DNA of 64,000 bases from Mesorhizobium kowhaii (GTDB lineage Bacteria > Pseudomonadota > Alphaproteobacteria > Rhizobiales > Rhizobiaceae): positions 372,001 through 436,000 of the forward strand of contig NZ_MZXV01000032.1 in NCBI RefSeq assembly GCF_003253745.1, written 5' to 3'. Shown one piece after another: positions 1 through 8,765 of this stretch. The first letter of the stretch is position 1; every line of letters begins with the position of its first letter. The notes beneath the pieces are model-generated. The model was given only the letters and a program-made list of their open reading frames with translations. It ran no database searches and had not been told where the DNA came from. The translations under genes were made by a program, and so were the position numbers.

Positions 1-4
1 ATTG

Positions 5-826
5 TCAGCGCGGCTGGCCGGTCACGGCAATGAAGCGGCGGTCGCGCCCCTCGAAGCCTTGGCTGAAGCGCTGCACCAGCACCACAATCACGGCCGGCTT
101 GCCGGCCGGGGTGAATTCGTAGGATTCCGACAGGCTGTAGGAGGTCGGACAGTTCCTTGAGCCCGGCACCGTCTTGTCTTCATGCAGGACCTTGAACGGC
201 TTGCCGTCCTGCCCCTGCAGCGTCAGCCGAAAGCCGAGCGCCTTGCCCGATATGTCGCCTTGCTGCGTGGCGTCGAAACTCGCTGAACAGTCGGTGGTGC
301 TGCTGGCCAGGATCTGGTCGAGCTGGATGGTCGAGATGTCGAGTTGGTCATAGAGCGGCGAAAGCCATTTCTGCGACACCTGCTCGAGGCGGGAAATGTC
401 GTTGTAGGCAACCATCTCATCGGGAAAGGTGAACTTGTCGGAAGCCGTCTGCTCGCCGCGCGACGCGATGGCATATTCGGCAAGGATGGGCGCCGCCTTC
501 GCAGCGGCCCGTGCCCTTGCCTGTTCCAGGGTCAGTGTCGCCTCCTCGGACTCGTCAACGACGAGGATCGGCTCGCCGCCAACGAAGGCGTCGGTACGGG
601 TGTCGATGATGTCGATCTGCGAATAGCCGGAAGCCGAGGCGCCGGCGTCGAGCGTTCCATATTGCTCGAAGGCGAAGGTGCTGCCGTCGGGCGAAAAGCC
701 GATGATGCGCCGTGCCGCGGCATCGCCGGCCTCAGCGGTTCCAGTCGAGATCGCGAGCATGACACCCAGGAAAGATGGAAGCAGGGATTGCCTGATGGTC
801 CGCCCAAGACGAGGCATTCTCTTCAC
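5..826 (-). CDS. DUF2259-type predicted secreted protein (copy 1)
   Basis: The 273-residue product begins with basic residues, then a hydrophobic stretch (about residues 14-30) ending in an Ala-rich cleavage-like site, so it is probably exported. The mature part opens with IIGFSPDGSTFAFEQYGT, which closely matches the neighbouring upstream gene; the two are tandem paralogues. This arrangement fits the DUF2259 family of predicted secreted proteins of rhizobia, whose function is not known. The GTG start at 826 overlaps the TGA of the upstream gene, so the two are probably co-translated; an in-frame ATG at 817 is an alternative. Three Cys residues in the mature part could form a disulfide. No function is proposed. 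Confidence 0.75.
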   Translation of the reverse strand: MKRMPRLGRTIRQSLLPSFLGVMLAISTGTAEAGDAAARRIIGFSPDGSTFAFEQYGTLDAGASASGYSQIDIIDTRTDAFVGGEPILVVDESEEATLTLEQARARAAAKAAPILAEYAIASRGEQTASDKFTFPDEMVAYNDISRLEQVSQKWLSPLYDQLDISTIQLDQILASSTTDCSASFDATQQGDISGKALGFRLTLQGQDGKPFKVLHEDKTVPGSRNCPTSYSLSESYEFTPAGKPAVIVVLVQRFSQGFEGRDRRFIAVTGQPR

Positions 827-1653
827 TCCCCTCGTTTCACCAGCGCGGTCACCACCGTGAAACGGCGGTCCGGCCCTTCCATGACATATTCGAAGCGTTG
901 CACAAGCACGGCAAGCGCGATCGAGCCATCCGCCAATTGCAAGGCGTGCGCCTCGGCAAGACCGAAGCCGAGCGGGCAGCCCTCATCCGTCTGCGCAGCC
1001 TGGACCGCGCCAAGCACGAGCGGCGGCTTGCCGTCGCGCTGCAGCGTCAGCGTAAAGCCCTTGGCGGTGTAGCCGTAGTCGGCACAGGTGCCGGCCGACG
1101 AGGCGATGGCCTGTTCCTGCAGCTCCATATGGGCTCCACCTCCGAATACCGAGGGTTCCAAAGCCATCGTCGCCACCGCGGCCTGCTGCAATGCCTTGAC
1201 AACAGGCGATTGGCGTCCGTCCGTCTCGTCGGCGATGGCCAGCGTGGTTTCGCGCGAACGGCTGGCGGCCACGATGCCGACCCGGGTGCCGCTTCCATTG
1301 ATGCCGAACCGTTGCAGCAAGGGCGCGGCCTGTTGCTTCGCCTGCCGCCGGATGACCAGGAGTGGATCCTGATTGGGGTCTTGCAGCAGGCTGTCATCGA
1401 CCGTGGTGGTATCGACGACGAGCGGCACACCATCGACGGATCTGTTCGTGGCGACCGCGATCACATCGGTCAGCGAATAATCCATGCCGGAGACGCTTTC
1501 GGTGCCGTATTGCTCGAAGGCAAAGGTGCGGCCATCGCTGGAAAAGCCGAGCGGCTCGACGGCCGCGCCATCGTCCGCCCAGGCGACGGATGCGACCGTC
1601 AATGACAGCGCCGCCAGCACGGCCGCTCCACCAATCCCGTATCGAAATTTCAT
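823..1653 (-). CDS. DUF2259-type predicted secreted protein (copy 2)
   Basis: The 276-residue product starts MKFRYGIGGAAVLAALSL, a standard signal peptide ending near VAWA. The mature protein begins with LGFSSDGRTFAFEQYGT, matching the downstream paralogue, and the C-terminal VLVQRF...GPDRRFTVVT block is also shared. I chose ATG 1653 because it places the signal peptide at the N-terminus; the frame is open further upstream but that extension is not signal-like. The stop overlaps the GTG of the next gene. The pair looks like a recent-to-moderate tandem duplication. Function unknown; probably periplasmic or extracellular. Confidence 0.75.
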   Translation of the reverse strand: MKFRYGIGGAAVLAALSLTVASVAWADDGAAVEPLGFSSDGRTFAFEQYGTESVSGMDYSLTDVIAVATNRSVDGVPLVVDTTTVDDSLLQDPNQDPLLVIRRQAKQQAAPLLQRFGINGSGTRVGIVAASRSRETTLAIADETDGRQSPVVKALQQAAVATMALEPSVFGGGAHMELQEQAIASSAGTCADYGYTAKGFTLTLQRDGKPPLVLGAVQAAQTDEGCPLGFGLAEAHALQLADGSIALAVLVQRFEYVMEGPDRRFTVVTALVKRGE

Positions 1654-1766
1654 CGCAGCTTGCCCCCAAGCGCCAGATCGATGCCGGCCGCACGATGGCG
1701 TGCATTTGCGGCCAAGGTTAGAGCGCGCTATCTGGAGGGAAGAAAATCGTTCCTGGGAGGTGTCGG

Positions 1767-3674
1767 ATGGCTTCACGCTATCACGAGGTCTATGACGGCT
1801 GGAAACGCGATCCGGAAAAGTTCTGGGCGGAGGCGGCCGAGGCCATCGACTGGCATTCGCCCTATGACAAGGTGTTCGACGCCGCTGCCGGCGTCTATGG
1901 CCGCTGGTTTACCGGCGCCACCTGCAACACCTGCTACAATGCCGTCGACCGCCACGTCGCCGGCGGACGCGCCGAGCAGATCGCGCTGATCCATGACAGC
2001 GCCATCACCGGGACGATCAAGAAATTCACCTATGCCGAGCTGAAGCGCGAGGTGGTCGCGCTGACCTCGGTGCTGAAGAACCGCGGCATCGGCAAGGGCG
2101 ACCGCGTCATCATCTACATGCCGATGGTGGCGGAAGCCGCCTTTGCCATGCTGGCCTGCGCCCGCATCGGCGCGGTGCATTCTGTCGTCTTCGGCGGCTT
2201 TGCCTCGCATGAGCTTGCCACCCGCATCGACGACGCCAAGCCGAAGCTGATCATTTCGGCCTCCTGCGGCCTGGAGCCGGGTCGCATCGTCGCCTACAAG
2301 CCGCTACTCGATAAGGCGATCGAGATTTCCCGCCACAAGCCGGACGGCTGCCTGATCCTGCAGCGCGACCAGCTGCGCTGCGAGTTGAAGGAGTATTTCG
2401 ACATCGACTACGCCGATGCCGTCGCCCGCGAACGGGCAGCCGGCGCCAATGTCGACTGCGTTCCGGTGCTCGCCACCGACCCGCTCTACATCATCTACAC
2501 ATCGGGCACGACCGGCCAGCCCAAGGGCATCGTGCGCGACAATGGCGGCCACATGGTCGCGCTGAAATGGACGATGGAAAACGAGTTCGGCGTCAAGCCG
2601 GGCGAGGTGTTCTGGGCAGCCTCCGATGTCGGCTGGGTGGTTGGCCATTCCTATATCGTCTATGGGCCGCTGCTGCACGGCTGCACCAGCGTGCTGTTCG
2701 AAGGCAAGCCGATCGGCACGCCCGATGCCGGCACCTACTGGCGGGTGATCTCTGAGCATGGCGTCGTCGCGCTGTTCACCGCGCCGACCGCATTTCGGGC
2801 CATCAAGGGGCAGGATCCGAGGGGCGAGTTCATTCCGAAATACGACCTGTCGAAATTCCGCACCCTGTTCCTCGCCGGCGAGCGCGCCGACCCCGAAACC
2901 ATCAAATGGGCGGAGCAGAAGCTGAATGTGCCGGTGGTCGACCATTGGTGGCAGACCGAGACCGGCTCGCCGATGACGATCAATCCTGCCGGCCTCGGCC
3001 TGTTGCCGGTCAAATATGGCTCGCCCGGCGTGCCGATGCCCGGCTACGACATCCGCGTGCTTGACGATGCCGGCCATGAGGTGCCGCGCGGCACGCTGGG
3101 CAATGTGGTGGTCAAGCTGCCGCTGCCCGCCGGCTGCCTGCCGACGCTGTGGAACGCCGACGCGCGGTTCCGCCAAGCCTATCTCGACGAGTTCCCCGGC
3201 TTCTACAAGACGGCGGATGCCGGCATGGTCGACGAGGACGGCTATCTCTATGTCATGGCCCGTACCGACGATATCATCAATGTCGCCGGCCACCGCCTGT
3301 CGACCGGCGCCATGGAGGAGGTGCTTTCCGCCCATCCCGACGTCGCCGAATGCGCCGTCATCGGCATCGCCGATACCATGAAGGGCCAGGTGCCGCTTGG
3401 CTTCGTGGTGCTGAATGCCGGCGTTTCACGCGAGACCGGTGCCATCGAAAGCGAAGTGGTCGGGCTGGTGCGAGAACGCATCGGCCCGGTCGCCGCCTTC
3501 AAGACAGTGGTGACGATCAAGCGCCTGCCCAAGACACGCTCGGGCAAGATCCTGCGCGGCACCATGCAGAAGATCGCCGACAAGGAAGAATGGACCATGC
3601 CGGCGACCATCGACGATCCGCTGATTCTCGACGAGATCACCGCCGCCCTGAAGGAGCGAGGGATCGGAGTTTAG
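1767..3674 (+). CDS. prpE: Propionyl-CoA synthetase
   Basis: This 635-residue protein is an acyl-adenylate-forming ligase of the acetyl/propionyl-CoA synthetase group. It would activate propionate (possibly other short-chain acids) with ATP and CoA in the cytoplasm. Visible features are the P-loop-like YTSGTTGQPKG motif, the WWQTETG motif, the YKTADAG and GHRLSTGAMEE hinge region, and the C-terminal TRSGKILRG containing the catalytic lysine. Length and the N-terminal YHEVYDGWKRDPEKFWAEAA segment fit PrpE. The ATG at 1767 has a GGGAGG ribosome-binding site 7 bases upstream. It is divergent from the DUF2259 pair. AcsA is the alternative, but the overall pattern favours PrpE. Confidence 0.88.
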   Translation: MASRYHEVYDGWKRDPEKFWAEAAEAIDWHSPYDKVFDAAAGVYGRWFTGATCNTCYNAVDRHVAGGRAEQIALIHDSAITGTIKKFTYAELKREVVALTSVLKNRGIGKGDRVIIYMPMVAEAAFAMLACARIGAVHSVVFGGFASHELATRIDDAKPKLIISASCGLEPGRIVAYKPLLDKAIEISRHKPDGCLILQRDQLRCELKEYFDIDYADAVARERAAGANVDCVPVLATDPLYIIYTSGTTGQPKGIVRDNGGHMVALKWTMENEFGVKPGEVFWAASDVGWVVGHSYIVYGPLLHGCTSVLFEGKPIGTPDAGTYWRVISEHGVVALFTAPTAFRAIKGQDPRGEFIPKYDLSKFRTLFLAGERADPETIKWAEQKLNVPVVDHWWQTETGSPMTINPAGLGLLPVKYGSPGVPMPGYDIRVLDDAGHEVPRGTLGNVVVKLPLPAGCLPTLWNADARFRQAYLDEFPGFYKTADAGMVDEDGYLYVMARTDDIINVAGHRLSTGAMEEVLSAHPDVAECAVIGIADTMKGQVPLGFVVLNAGVSRETGAIESEVVGLVRERIGPVAAFKTVVTIKRLPKTRSGKILRGTMQKIADKEEWTMPATIDDPLILDEITAALKERGIGV

Positions 3675-3710
3675 CAAAATCGTCGAGGTCGGCGCCGCAA
3701 TCTTTTGTTG

Positions 3711-3719
3711 TGCAATGCA
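3711..3719. promoter_or_regulatory. TGCRNTGCA dyad upstream of the acyltransferase
   Basis: The 9-mer TGCAATGCA lies 48 bases before the acyltransferase start, inside GTTGTGCAATGCAGCAAT. Similar dyads occur in other intergenic regions of the exo/lasso region (12961, 24263, 24614, 31100, 31406, 35244). It may be an operator; the cognate regulator is unknown. Confidence 0.35.
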
Positions 3720-3766
3720 GCAATCCACCTTACACCTTTGATTGGGGGGCCATCCGGCGAGACGGT

Positions 3767-4852
3767 ATGGCTCAGCAGAAGAAAATAACATTTGGCGGCG
3801 TCGACATCCTGCGGTTCCTCGCCGCCGTCATGGTCATGGTCTACCACTACGGCTTCTGGGTGTGGGCGTTTCCGGACGGCGTTTCGGCACGCGCCACGGG
3901 CGGCATTCCCGCGCAGCCGGCAATAGGTGCCTGGGTCGAATCAGGCTGGGTCGGCGTCCAGATCTTCTTCGTCATCAGCGGTTTCGTCATCGCCTTCAGC
4001 GCCGAGAGATCGACGCCGCTGCGGTTTTTCGAAGCAAGGGTGAAACGGCTGGCACCAGCGGTCTGGATCTGCGCCCCCGTTACCGCGGTGGTGCTTTTGA
4101 TCGTCGGCCTCAGCTGGCCGACCGATGCCGTCACCAGGCTGGTTCGCACCGGCCTGTTCGTTCCCTACGCACCCTGGGTGGACAGCGTCTACTGGACGCT
4201 CGGCATCGAGATCGCCTTCTATGCCATCGTCTGGACCTTGCTGCGGCTTGGCCGATTCCATCAGATGGAAATGGTGGCCATTGCCATCGGCCTGGTCAGC
4301 ACGCTTTTCTGGTGCCTCTATTACCCGCTCGGCTGGGCCGACCTTGCCGAGACACGCACGCTCGACCTTTTGCTGGTGCATCACGGCGTTTTCTTCGCGA
4401 CCGGCGTCATGCTGTGGCTGATGCGCTTCAAGGCGGTGACGACGGCTCGCCTTGCCTTCTGCGCCCTGTTCCTGGGCGGCGGCGTGCTGCAGATCGCCAG
4501 TTCGGTCGACGTCCATATCCTGAAGGTCGGGCAACAGATGCCGTTCGCGCCGCCGACCCTCATCTTCCTCGCCGCGGTCGGACTGATGGCATGGTCGCTT
4601 CGGCTCGACCTCTCCTGGAGCGGCTGGCGCCGGATCGGACTGATGACCTATCCGCTCTACCTCCTGCACGACGTCGTCGGCGCGGCCCTGCTCGGCGTCC
4701 TGGTCCGCGCGGGACTGCCGCATCTCTTCTCGATGGTGATCGTCGGCGCGACAATGATCGCGGCAAGCTGGCTGGTGGCGACCGAGGCCGAGCCACGCAT
4801 CCGGCTGCTGCTCGACCACACCGTGTTCCGCTATCGGCTCAAGGCCGCGTAG
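3767..4852 (+). CDS. Acyltransferase 3 family membrane protein (ExoZ/ExoH-like)
   Basis: The 361-residue product is a polytopic inner-membrane acyltransferase of the Acyl_transf_3 family, which adds acetyl or succinyl groups to polysaccharides. It starts with GGVDILRFLAAVMVMVYHY, containing the family's membrane-embedded His, followed by VGVQIFFVISGFVIAFSAER, the hallmark FFVISG block. About ten hydrophobic segments follow. Its place at the edge of the exo cluster suggests it decorates the exopolysaccharide. ExoZ (acetyl) and ExoH (succinyl) belong to this family and I cannot tell them apart here. ATG 3767 is chosen because the frame upstream lies inside prpE and is not membrane-like. Confidence 0.8.
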   Translation: MAQQKKITFGGVDILRFLAAVMVMVYHYGFWVWAFPDGVSARATGGIPAQPAIGAWVESGWVGVQIFFVISGFVIAFSAERSTPLRFFEARVKRLAPAVWICAPVTAVVLLIVGLSWPTDAVTRLVRTGLFVPYAPWVDSVYWTLGIEIAFYAIVWTLLRLGRFHQMEMVAIAIGLVSTLFWCLYYPLGWADLAETRTLDLLLVHHGVFFATGVMLWLMRFKAVTTARLAFCALFLGGGVLQIASSVDVHILKVGQQMPFAPPTLIFLAAVGLMAWSLRLDLSWSGWRRIGLMTYPLYLLHDVVGAALLGVLVRAGLPHLFSMVIVGATMIAASWLVATEAEPRIRLLLDHTVFRYRLKAA

Positions 4853-5040
4853 TCGCGACCTCGTTGGCCAATGGGCACCTCGGTGCCCAGCGCGCGCGCA
4901 GGAGCCGTACTGTCCAGCCGCAGGTTCCGAGACCCGGCTCGACACCGCCGTCTTCCACAGCGGACGCCTGACTGCCATCGGAATCGCCGACAAGCGAAGC
5001 AGGCTCATTCATGTGCTTCTGGAGCTGACCTGCTCCTAAT

Positions 5041-5135
5041 GCATGTCGCCCAAAAGCGCGCGGCGTTTGGGCATGCAGGCATAAAGCAAAGATTTAAAGC
5101 GCGTCGACTGACCCCGTTTCAACGCGATGCGCTTT
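5041..5135. repeat. Interspersed palindromic repeat, copy 1
   Basis: In the 313-base gap after the acyltransferase gene lies GCATGTCGCCCAAAAG..., followed by a second palindromic half (AAAGCGCGTCG ... AACGCGATGCGCTTT). The same two modules recur, inverted, at 33518-33623 and 33740-33832, and the first module alone at 57125-57185. These are rhizobial intergenic mosaic-type elements. It lies between convergent genes (acyltransferase and exoP) and could end transcription. Nothing else is seen in this gap. Confidence 0.7.
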
Positions 5136-5165
5136 CGAAAGGGCCTGCTTGGACAACGGCCGATA

Positions 5166-7559
5166 TCAGACCGTTGCCTTTGCCTTGCTGCGCACTTCCG
5201 ACTTTTCCAGATAGTAGGTCGAGTATTTATCGAAGAATTTCTCGGAGCCGCCGAACGATCCATATTTGGCCAGCTTCTTCAGATCGACCTTGTTCAGCAC
5301 CGCCCCGATGATCTTGTTGGCGACATAGGGTTCGGATTCCAGCATCGACCTCACCATCGCACGGGGCGTGCGGCCCCATTCGGTGACGAGCACAAAACCG
5401 TCGACCAGCGGCGCGAAAGCCTTGGCATCGACCACCGGCCCGAGCGGCGGCAGATCGACGACGATGTATTCGAACGTCTCCTTGGCGTTGTCGATGAAGC
5501 GCCGCATCCCGGCCGAGGAGAGAAGTTCGCTGGTGTGCGAGAAGTAACCGCGCAGCACGGCCGGGATGATTGCCAGCTTCGTCTGCCGGTCGATCTTGCC
5601 GACGGACTGCCAGGTCTGGCCGTTGACCACGGCTTCCATCAAGCCTTGCTCGCATTCCATGCCAAGGCCGCGGCTGAGGCCGGGGTTGCGCAGGTCGCCG
5701 TCGACCAGCAGCGTCTTGGCGCCGTTGGCGGCAAGCAATCCGGCGAGATTTGCCGCGACCGTCGACTTGCCCTCGCCGGGAAGCACCGAGATGATGCCGA
5801 TGACGCGGCTGCCTTGCCCTTCCATCACGACGTCGAAGGCGATCTTGGCGCTGCGCAGCGTTTCGGAGAACATCGACGCAGGCGAATCGATGCTTACCCG
5901 CATGCGCGCGCGCTTTTCGGCGGACGACAGCGATTTGGCGGTCTTGGTATCCACCTGGGTCTCGCCCGGCTTTTCTTCCTTGCCGAGCTTGCCGCCGATC
6001 GCCGGCAGATAGCCGAGGAATTTCAGGCCGACACGGTCGCGCACCTCCTCGCCGGTCCTGAAGAAACGTTCGTTGAATTCATTCAGGCCGCCGAAGCCGG
6101 CGCCCATCAGCGTGCCAAGCACCAACGAAAGGCCAAGCACGATGATCGTGCGCGGGCTTGACGCGGCCATCGGCATCGAGGCGTCCGAGATAATGCGGAT
6201 CTTGCCGACCGGGAAGGATTGCTGTTGCGCGGCTTCCTCGTAGCGGCCGAGGAATGTCTGATAGAGCGTGGTGAGCGCCGTCGCCTGCTGATCGAGTTCC
6301 CGCAGCTTGACTTGCGTCTGGTTGTCGACGGAACTCTTGCCTTGCGCGGCCGCGACATTGGCCCTGAGCGCGGTCTCGCGCGCCAGCGCCACTTCATATT
6401 CGTTGCGATAGCTTTCGGTCAGTTGCTTCAGTTCGCCGAAGATCTGCGTCGATATGTCGGCCTTCTCCTTGGCAAGCGCCACCGCCTGCGGATGCTGGGC
6501 GCCGAAATTCGCCTCGACGTCCTGCAGCCGCTTGGAGACCGTGAGGTAGCGGGTCTTGAGCGCCGCGATGACCGAGCTGCTCGGCTGGTCGCTTGATATG
6601 GCGGCATCCTTGAAAGCGTTGTCGGAACCGCTTTCGACAATCGCCTTGTACTGCTGGTAGCGGGCACTGGCGCGGGCGGTGTCGGCCTGCGCGACGATGA
6701 GCTGGGCGTTGAGATCGGAGAGTTGCTTGTCGCTCATCAGCTGGCCATCGCTGTTGGCGGCCAAGCCATGTTCGGCCCTGAATTTCTCGACCGCGAGCGA
6801 TGCCGCCTGCGAGCTCTCGCGCAATTCCGTCAGCCGACCCTGCAGCCAGACCGCCGCCCGCTCGGTGGCGTCGAAGCTGGCATCGAGCTGATCGGCGAGA
6901 TAGGCATCGGCATAGGCTTTGGTGATCGCATGGGCCAGGGCCGGATCCGTCGCCTGATACCCAAGGGCGATGACGTAGCTTCGCCCCGTGCGCTCCGCCC
7001 GCACCTCGTTCTGCAGCTTGAGGATCGCGTAGTCGCGACTGGACGAGGCGATCAGCGCATCGCGGGTGGCGGGGTCGAGTTTGCTGATGTCACCAACGCC
7101 CGGCAAGACAGGGCTGGGGCGAACATACTGGATCAGGCTCCGGACGAGACCGACGCCCTTCGCCAGAGCCGATACGGGCGGATTCATGAAGGCATCGTTC
7201 TGGTCGAGCTTCAGCTTGTCGACGACCACTGCGGCAAGCCGCGTCGAGGTCAGGATTTCGATCTGGCTCAGGATGGCCGAATCGGTCTGCATGGTTGTCG
7301 ACGCCGCCGAGATGTCATCGACGATCTTGTTCAGGCCTTCGTCGATCAGCACGCTTGAGACCGACTGATATTGGGGCGGCGTGGTCTGCAGATAGAGCAG
7401 GCCTAGAAAGAGACCGATGATGGCGCACACGGCAACCACCTTGGCTTGCCGTGCGGCCATGCCAAGCAGCCGCTCGATATCGATGAAGTCGTCGCCGTCT
7501 CCTGCGTCTGAATTCGGCAATGGCATCCTCTTGTCGAGAGGAAAGTTGGCATAATTCAT
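5166..7559 (-). CDS. exoP: Exopolysaccharide chain-length/transport protein with BY-kinase domain (ExoP)
   Basis: The 797-residue protein fuses a Wzz-type co-polymerase to a bacterial tyrosine kinase. After a short cytoplasmic N-terminus there is a membrane helix (VVAVCAIIGLFLGLLYLQ), a long periplasmic coiled-coil region, a GNVR-like segment and a second helix (TIIVLGLSLVLGTLMGAGFG). The C-terminal kinase has Walker A (LPGEGKSTVAANLAGLLA), Walker A' (TLLVDGDLRNPG) and Walker B (YIVVDLPPLGPVVDA), and ends in several Tyr residues (KYGSFGG..FFDKYSTYYLEKSE) that would be autophosphorylated. It controls polymer length and export with ExoQ and ExoF. ATG 7559 is chosen; the extension upstream runs through a repeat. 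It heads the P-N-O-M-A-L block. Confidence 0.9.
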   Translation of the reverse strand: MNYANFPLDKRMPLPNSDAGDGDDFIDIERLLGMAARQAKVVAVCAIIGLFLGLLYLQTTPPQYQSVSSVLIDEGLNKIVDDISAASTTMQTDSAILSQIEILTSTRLAAVVVDKLKLDQNDAFMNPPVSALAKGVGLVRSLIQYVRPSPVLPGVGDISKLDPATRDALIASSSRDYAILKLQNEVRAERTGRSYVIALGYQATDPALAHAITKAYADAYLADQLDASFDATERAAVWLQGRLTELRESSQAASLAVEKFRAEHGLAANSDGQLMSDKQLSDLNAQLIVAQADTARASARYQQYKAIVESGSDNAFKDAAISSDQPSSSVIAALKTRYLTVSKRLQDVEANFGAQHPQAVALAKEKADISTQIFGELKQLTESYRNEYEVALARETALRANVAAAQGKSSVDNQTQVKLRELDQQATALTTLYQTFLGRYEEAAQQQSFPVGKIRIISDASMPMAASSPRTIIVLGLSLVLGTLMGAGFGGLNEFNERFFRTGEEVRDRVGLKFLGYLPAIGGKLGKEEKPGETQVDTKTAKSLSSAEKRARMRVSIDSPASMFSETLRSAKIAFDVVMEGQGSRVIGIISVLPGEGKSTVAANLAGLLAANGAKTLLVDGDLRNPGLSRGLGMECEQGLMEAVVNGQTWQSVGKIDRQTKLAIIPAVLRGYFSHTSELLSSAGMRRFIDNAKETFEYIVVDLPPLGPVVDAKAFAPLVDGFVLVTEWGRTPRAMVRSMLESEPYVANKIIGAVLNKVDLKKLAKYGSFGGSEKFFDKYSTYYLEKSEVRSKAKATV

Positions 7560-7584
7560 CTTCGGTCCAATTCTAGAGCCTGTT

Positions 7585-7605
7585 CCATCCCGATGATCGG
7601 GATGG
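7585..7605. repeat. Perfect 9-bp inverted repeat upstream of exoP
   Basis: CCATCCCGA (7585-7593) and TCGGGATGG (7597-7605) form a perfect 9-bp stem with a 3-base loop, 26 bases before the exoP start. It may be part of the adjacent intergenic repeat, or a hairpin in the exoP leader. Confidence 0.5.
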
Positions 7606-7623
7606 GGATCTATCTCATTGTTT

Positions 7624-7670
7624 GAGCATGATCTTTCCCGAAAACCGGACGCCACTTTTCGGGATCATGC
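7624..7670. repeat. RIME-like palindromic repeat
   Basis: A 47-base imperfect palindrome, beginning GAGCATGATCTTTCCCGAAA and ending CTTTTCGGGATCATGC, lies between exoN and exoP. This is the common GCATGATC...GATCATGC palindrome found between genes across Rhizobiales. With the hairpin at 7585 it fills most of the 235-base gap. Confidence 0.75.
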
Positions 7671-7794
7671 CTTGGCTTGCACAGCCGCGAAGATCGGGAG
7701 CATTGCGCAACACAAGGCAAGCTTCGTGCCAGACGGCGCGGGAGCTATCGCCCCGCGTCGCCAGCCATCTGAATATGCTCCCGAAACATGGGCA

Positions 7795-8691
7795 TTATGC
7801 GGCTTCTTCCTGGCGTTCATGCGACCGGACGAACTCCTGAAGCATCTCGAAAACCGGGCCCTTCATGTCGTCGCGCGCCAGCGCGAAGGCAATGTTGGCC
7901 TGGATGAACCCTTCCTTCGAACCGCAGTCGAACATGCGGCCCTTGAAAGGTTGGGCGAAGAACGCTTGATCCCGCGACAGCCGGACCATGGCGTCCGTCA
8001 ACTGGATCTCGTTGCCGGCGCCGCGCTGCTGATTGCCCAGAAGCGCGAAAATCTCGGGCTGCAGGATGTAGCGGCCGTTGATATAGAAGTTCGACGGTGC
8101 GTTGGCTGGCGCCGGCTTTTCGACCATGGCCGTCACCTCGAAGCCGCCGCCGATATCGGCGCCACGGCCAACGATGCCGTATTTGTTGGTCTCGGTCGGA
8201 TCGCAGCGCTCGACGGCGATCACGTTGCCGCCGGTTTCGGCATAAAGGTCGACGATCTCGGCCAGGCAGCCGCGGCCGCCGAACGATACCATGTCCGGCA
8301 AAAGCAGAGCGAAGGGCTCGTTGCCGATGACTTCGCGCGCGCACCAGACGGCATGGCCGAGGCCTTGCGGCGATTGCTGGCGGATGAAGCTGGTGGCGCC
8401 GGCCACCGGCAGCAGGCTTTCCAGCGACTGCAATTGCGCCTTCTTGCCGGTCTGTTCCAGCGTCCCGATCAATTCCGGGTGCAGGTCGAAATAGTCCTCG
8501 ATCACCGCCTTGTTGCGGCCGGTGACGAACACAATGTGCTCGATGCCCGCCTCGAAGGCCTCGTCCACCGCATATTGCACGACAGGCCTGTCGACGACGG
8601 GGAGCATTTCCTTCGGCATCGACTTGGTCGCCGGCAGGAACCGTGTTCCAAGCCCCGCCACCGGTATCACGGCCTTCCTGATTTTCTTCAT
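7795..8691 (-). CDS. exoN: UTP--glucose-1-phosphate uridylyltransferase (ExoN/GalU)
   Basis: The 298-residue cytoplasmic enzyme makes UDP-glucose from UTP and glucose-1-phosphate. It begins [31 protein letters not shown], the nucleotide-binding signature of GalU-type enzymes, and contains [20 protein letters not shown] and [22 protein letters not shown]. Length is normal. Its position between exoP and exoO matches the order in the Sinorhizobium exo cluster, where the homologue is ExoN, so I use that name; galU is equally valid. UDP-glucose is also the substrate of the UDP-glucose dehydrogenase encoded at 18804-20135. ATG 8689-8691 is the natural start. Confidence 0.92.
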   Translation of the reverse strand: MKKIRKAVIPVAGLGTRFLPATKSMPKEMLPVVDRPVVQYAVDEAFEAGIEHIVFVTGRNKAVIEDYFDLHPELIGTLEQTGKKAQLQSLESLLPVAGATSFIRQQSPQGLGHAVWCAREVIGNEPFALLLPDMVSFGGRGCLAEIVDLYAETGGNVIAVERCDPTETNKYGIVGRGADIGGGFEVTAMVEKPAPANAPSNFYINGRYILQPEIFALLGNQQRGAGNEIQLTDAMVRLSRDQAFFAQPFKGRMFDCGSKEGFIQANIAFALARDDMKGPVFEMLQEFVRSHERQEEAA

Positions 8692-8765
8692 CGCAAATTC
8701 CTTCTGAGGAGATCGACTTCAGTCCATTCACAGGCCACGAAAAACCCCTTCATATGCCTGCATCT

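Noticed and set aside
5127..6161. 344-codon open frame opposite exoP
   Set aside because: Antisense shadow of the kinase domain; no recognisable motif and no promoter or ribosome-binding site.
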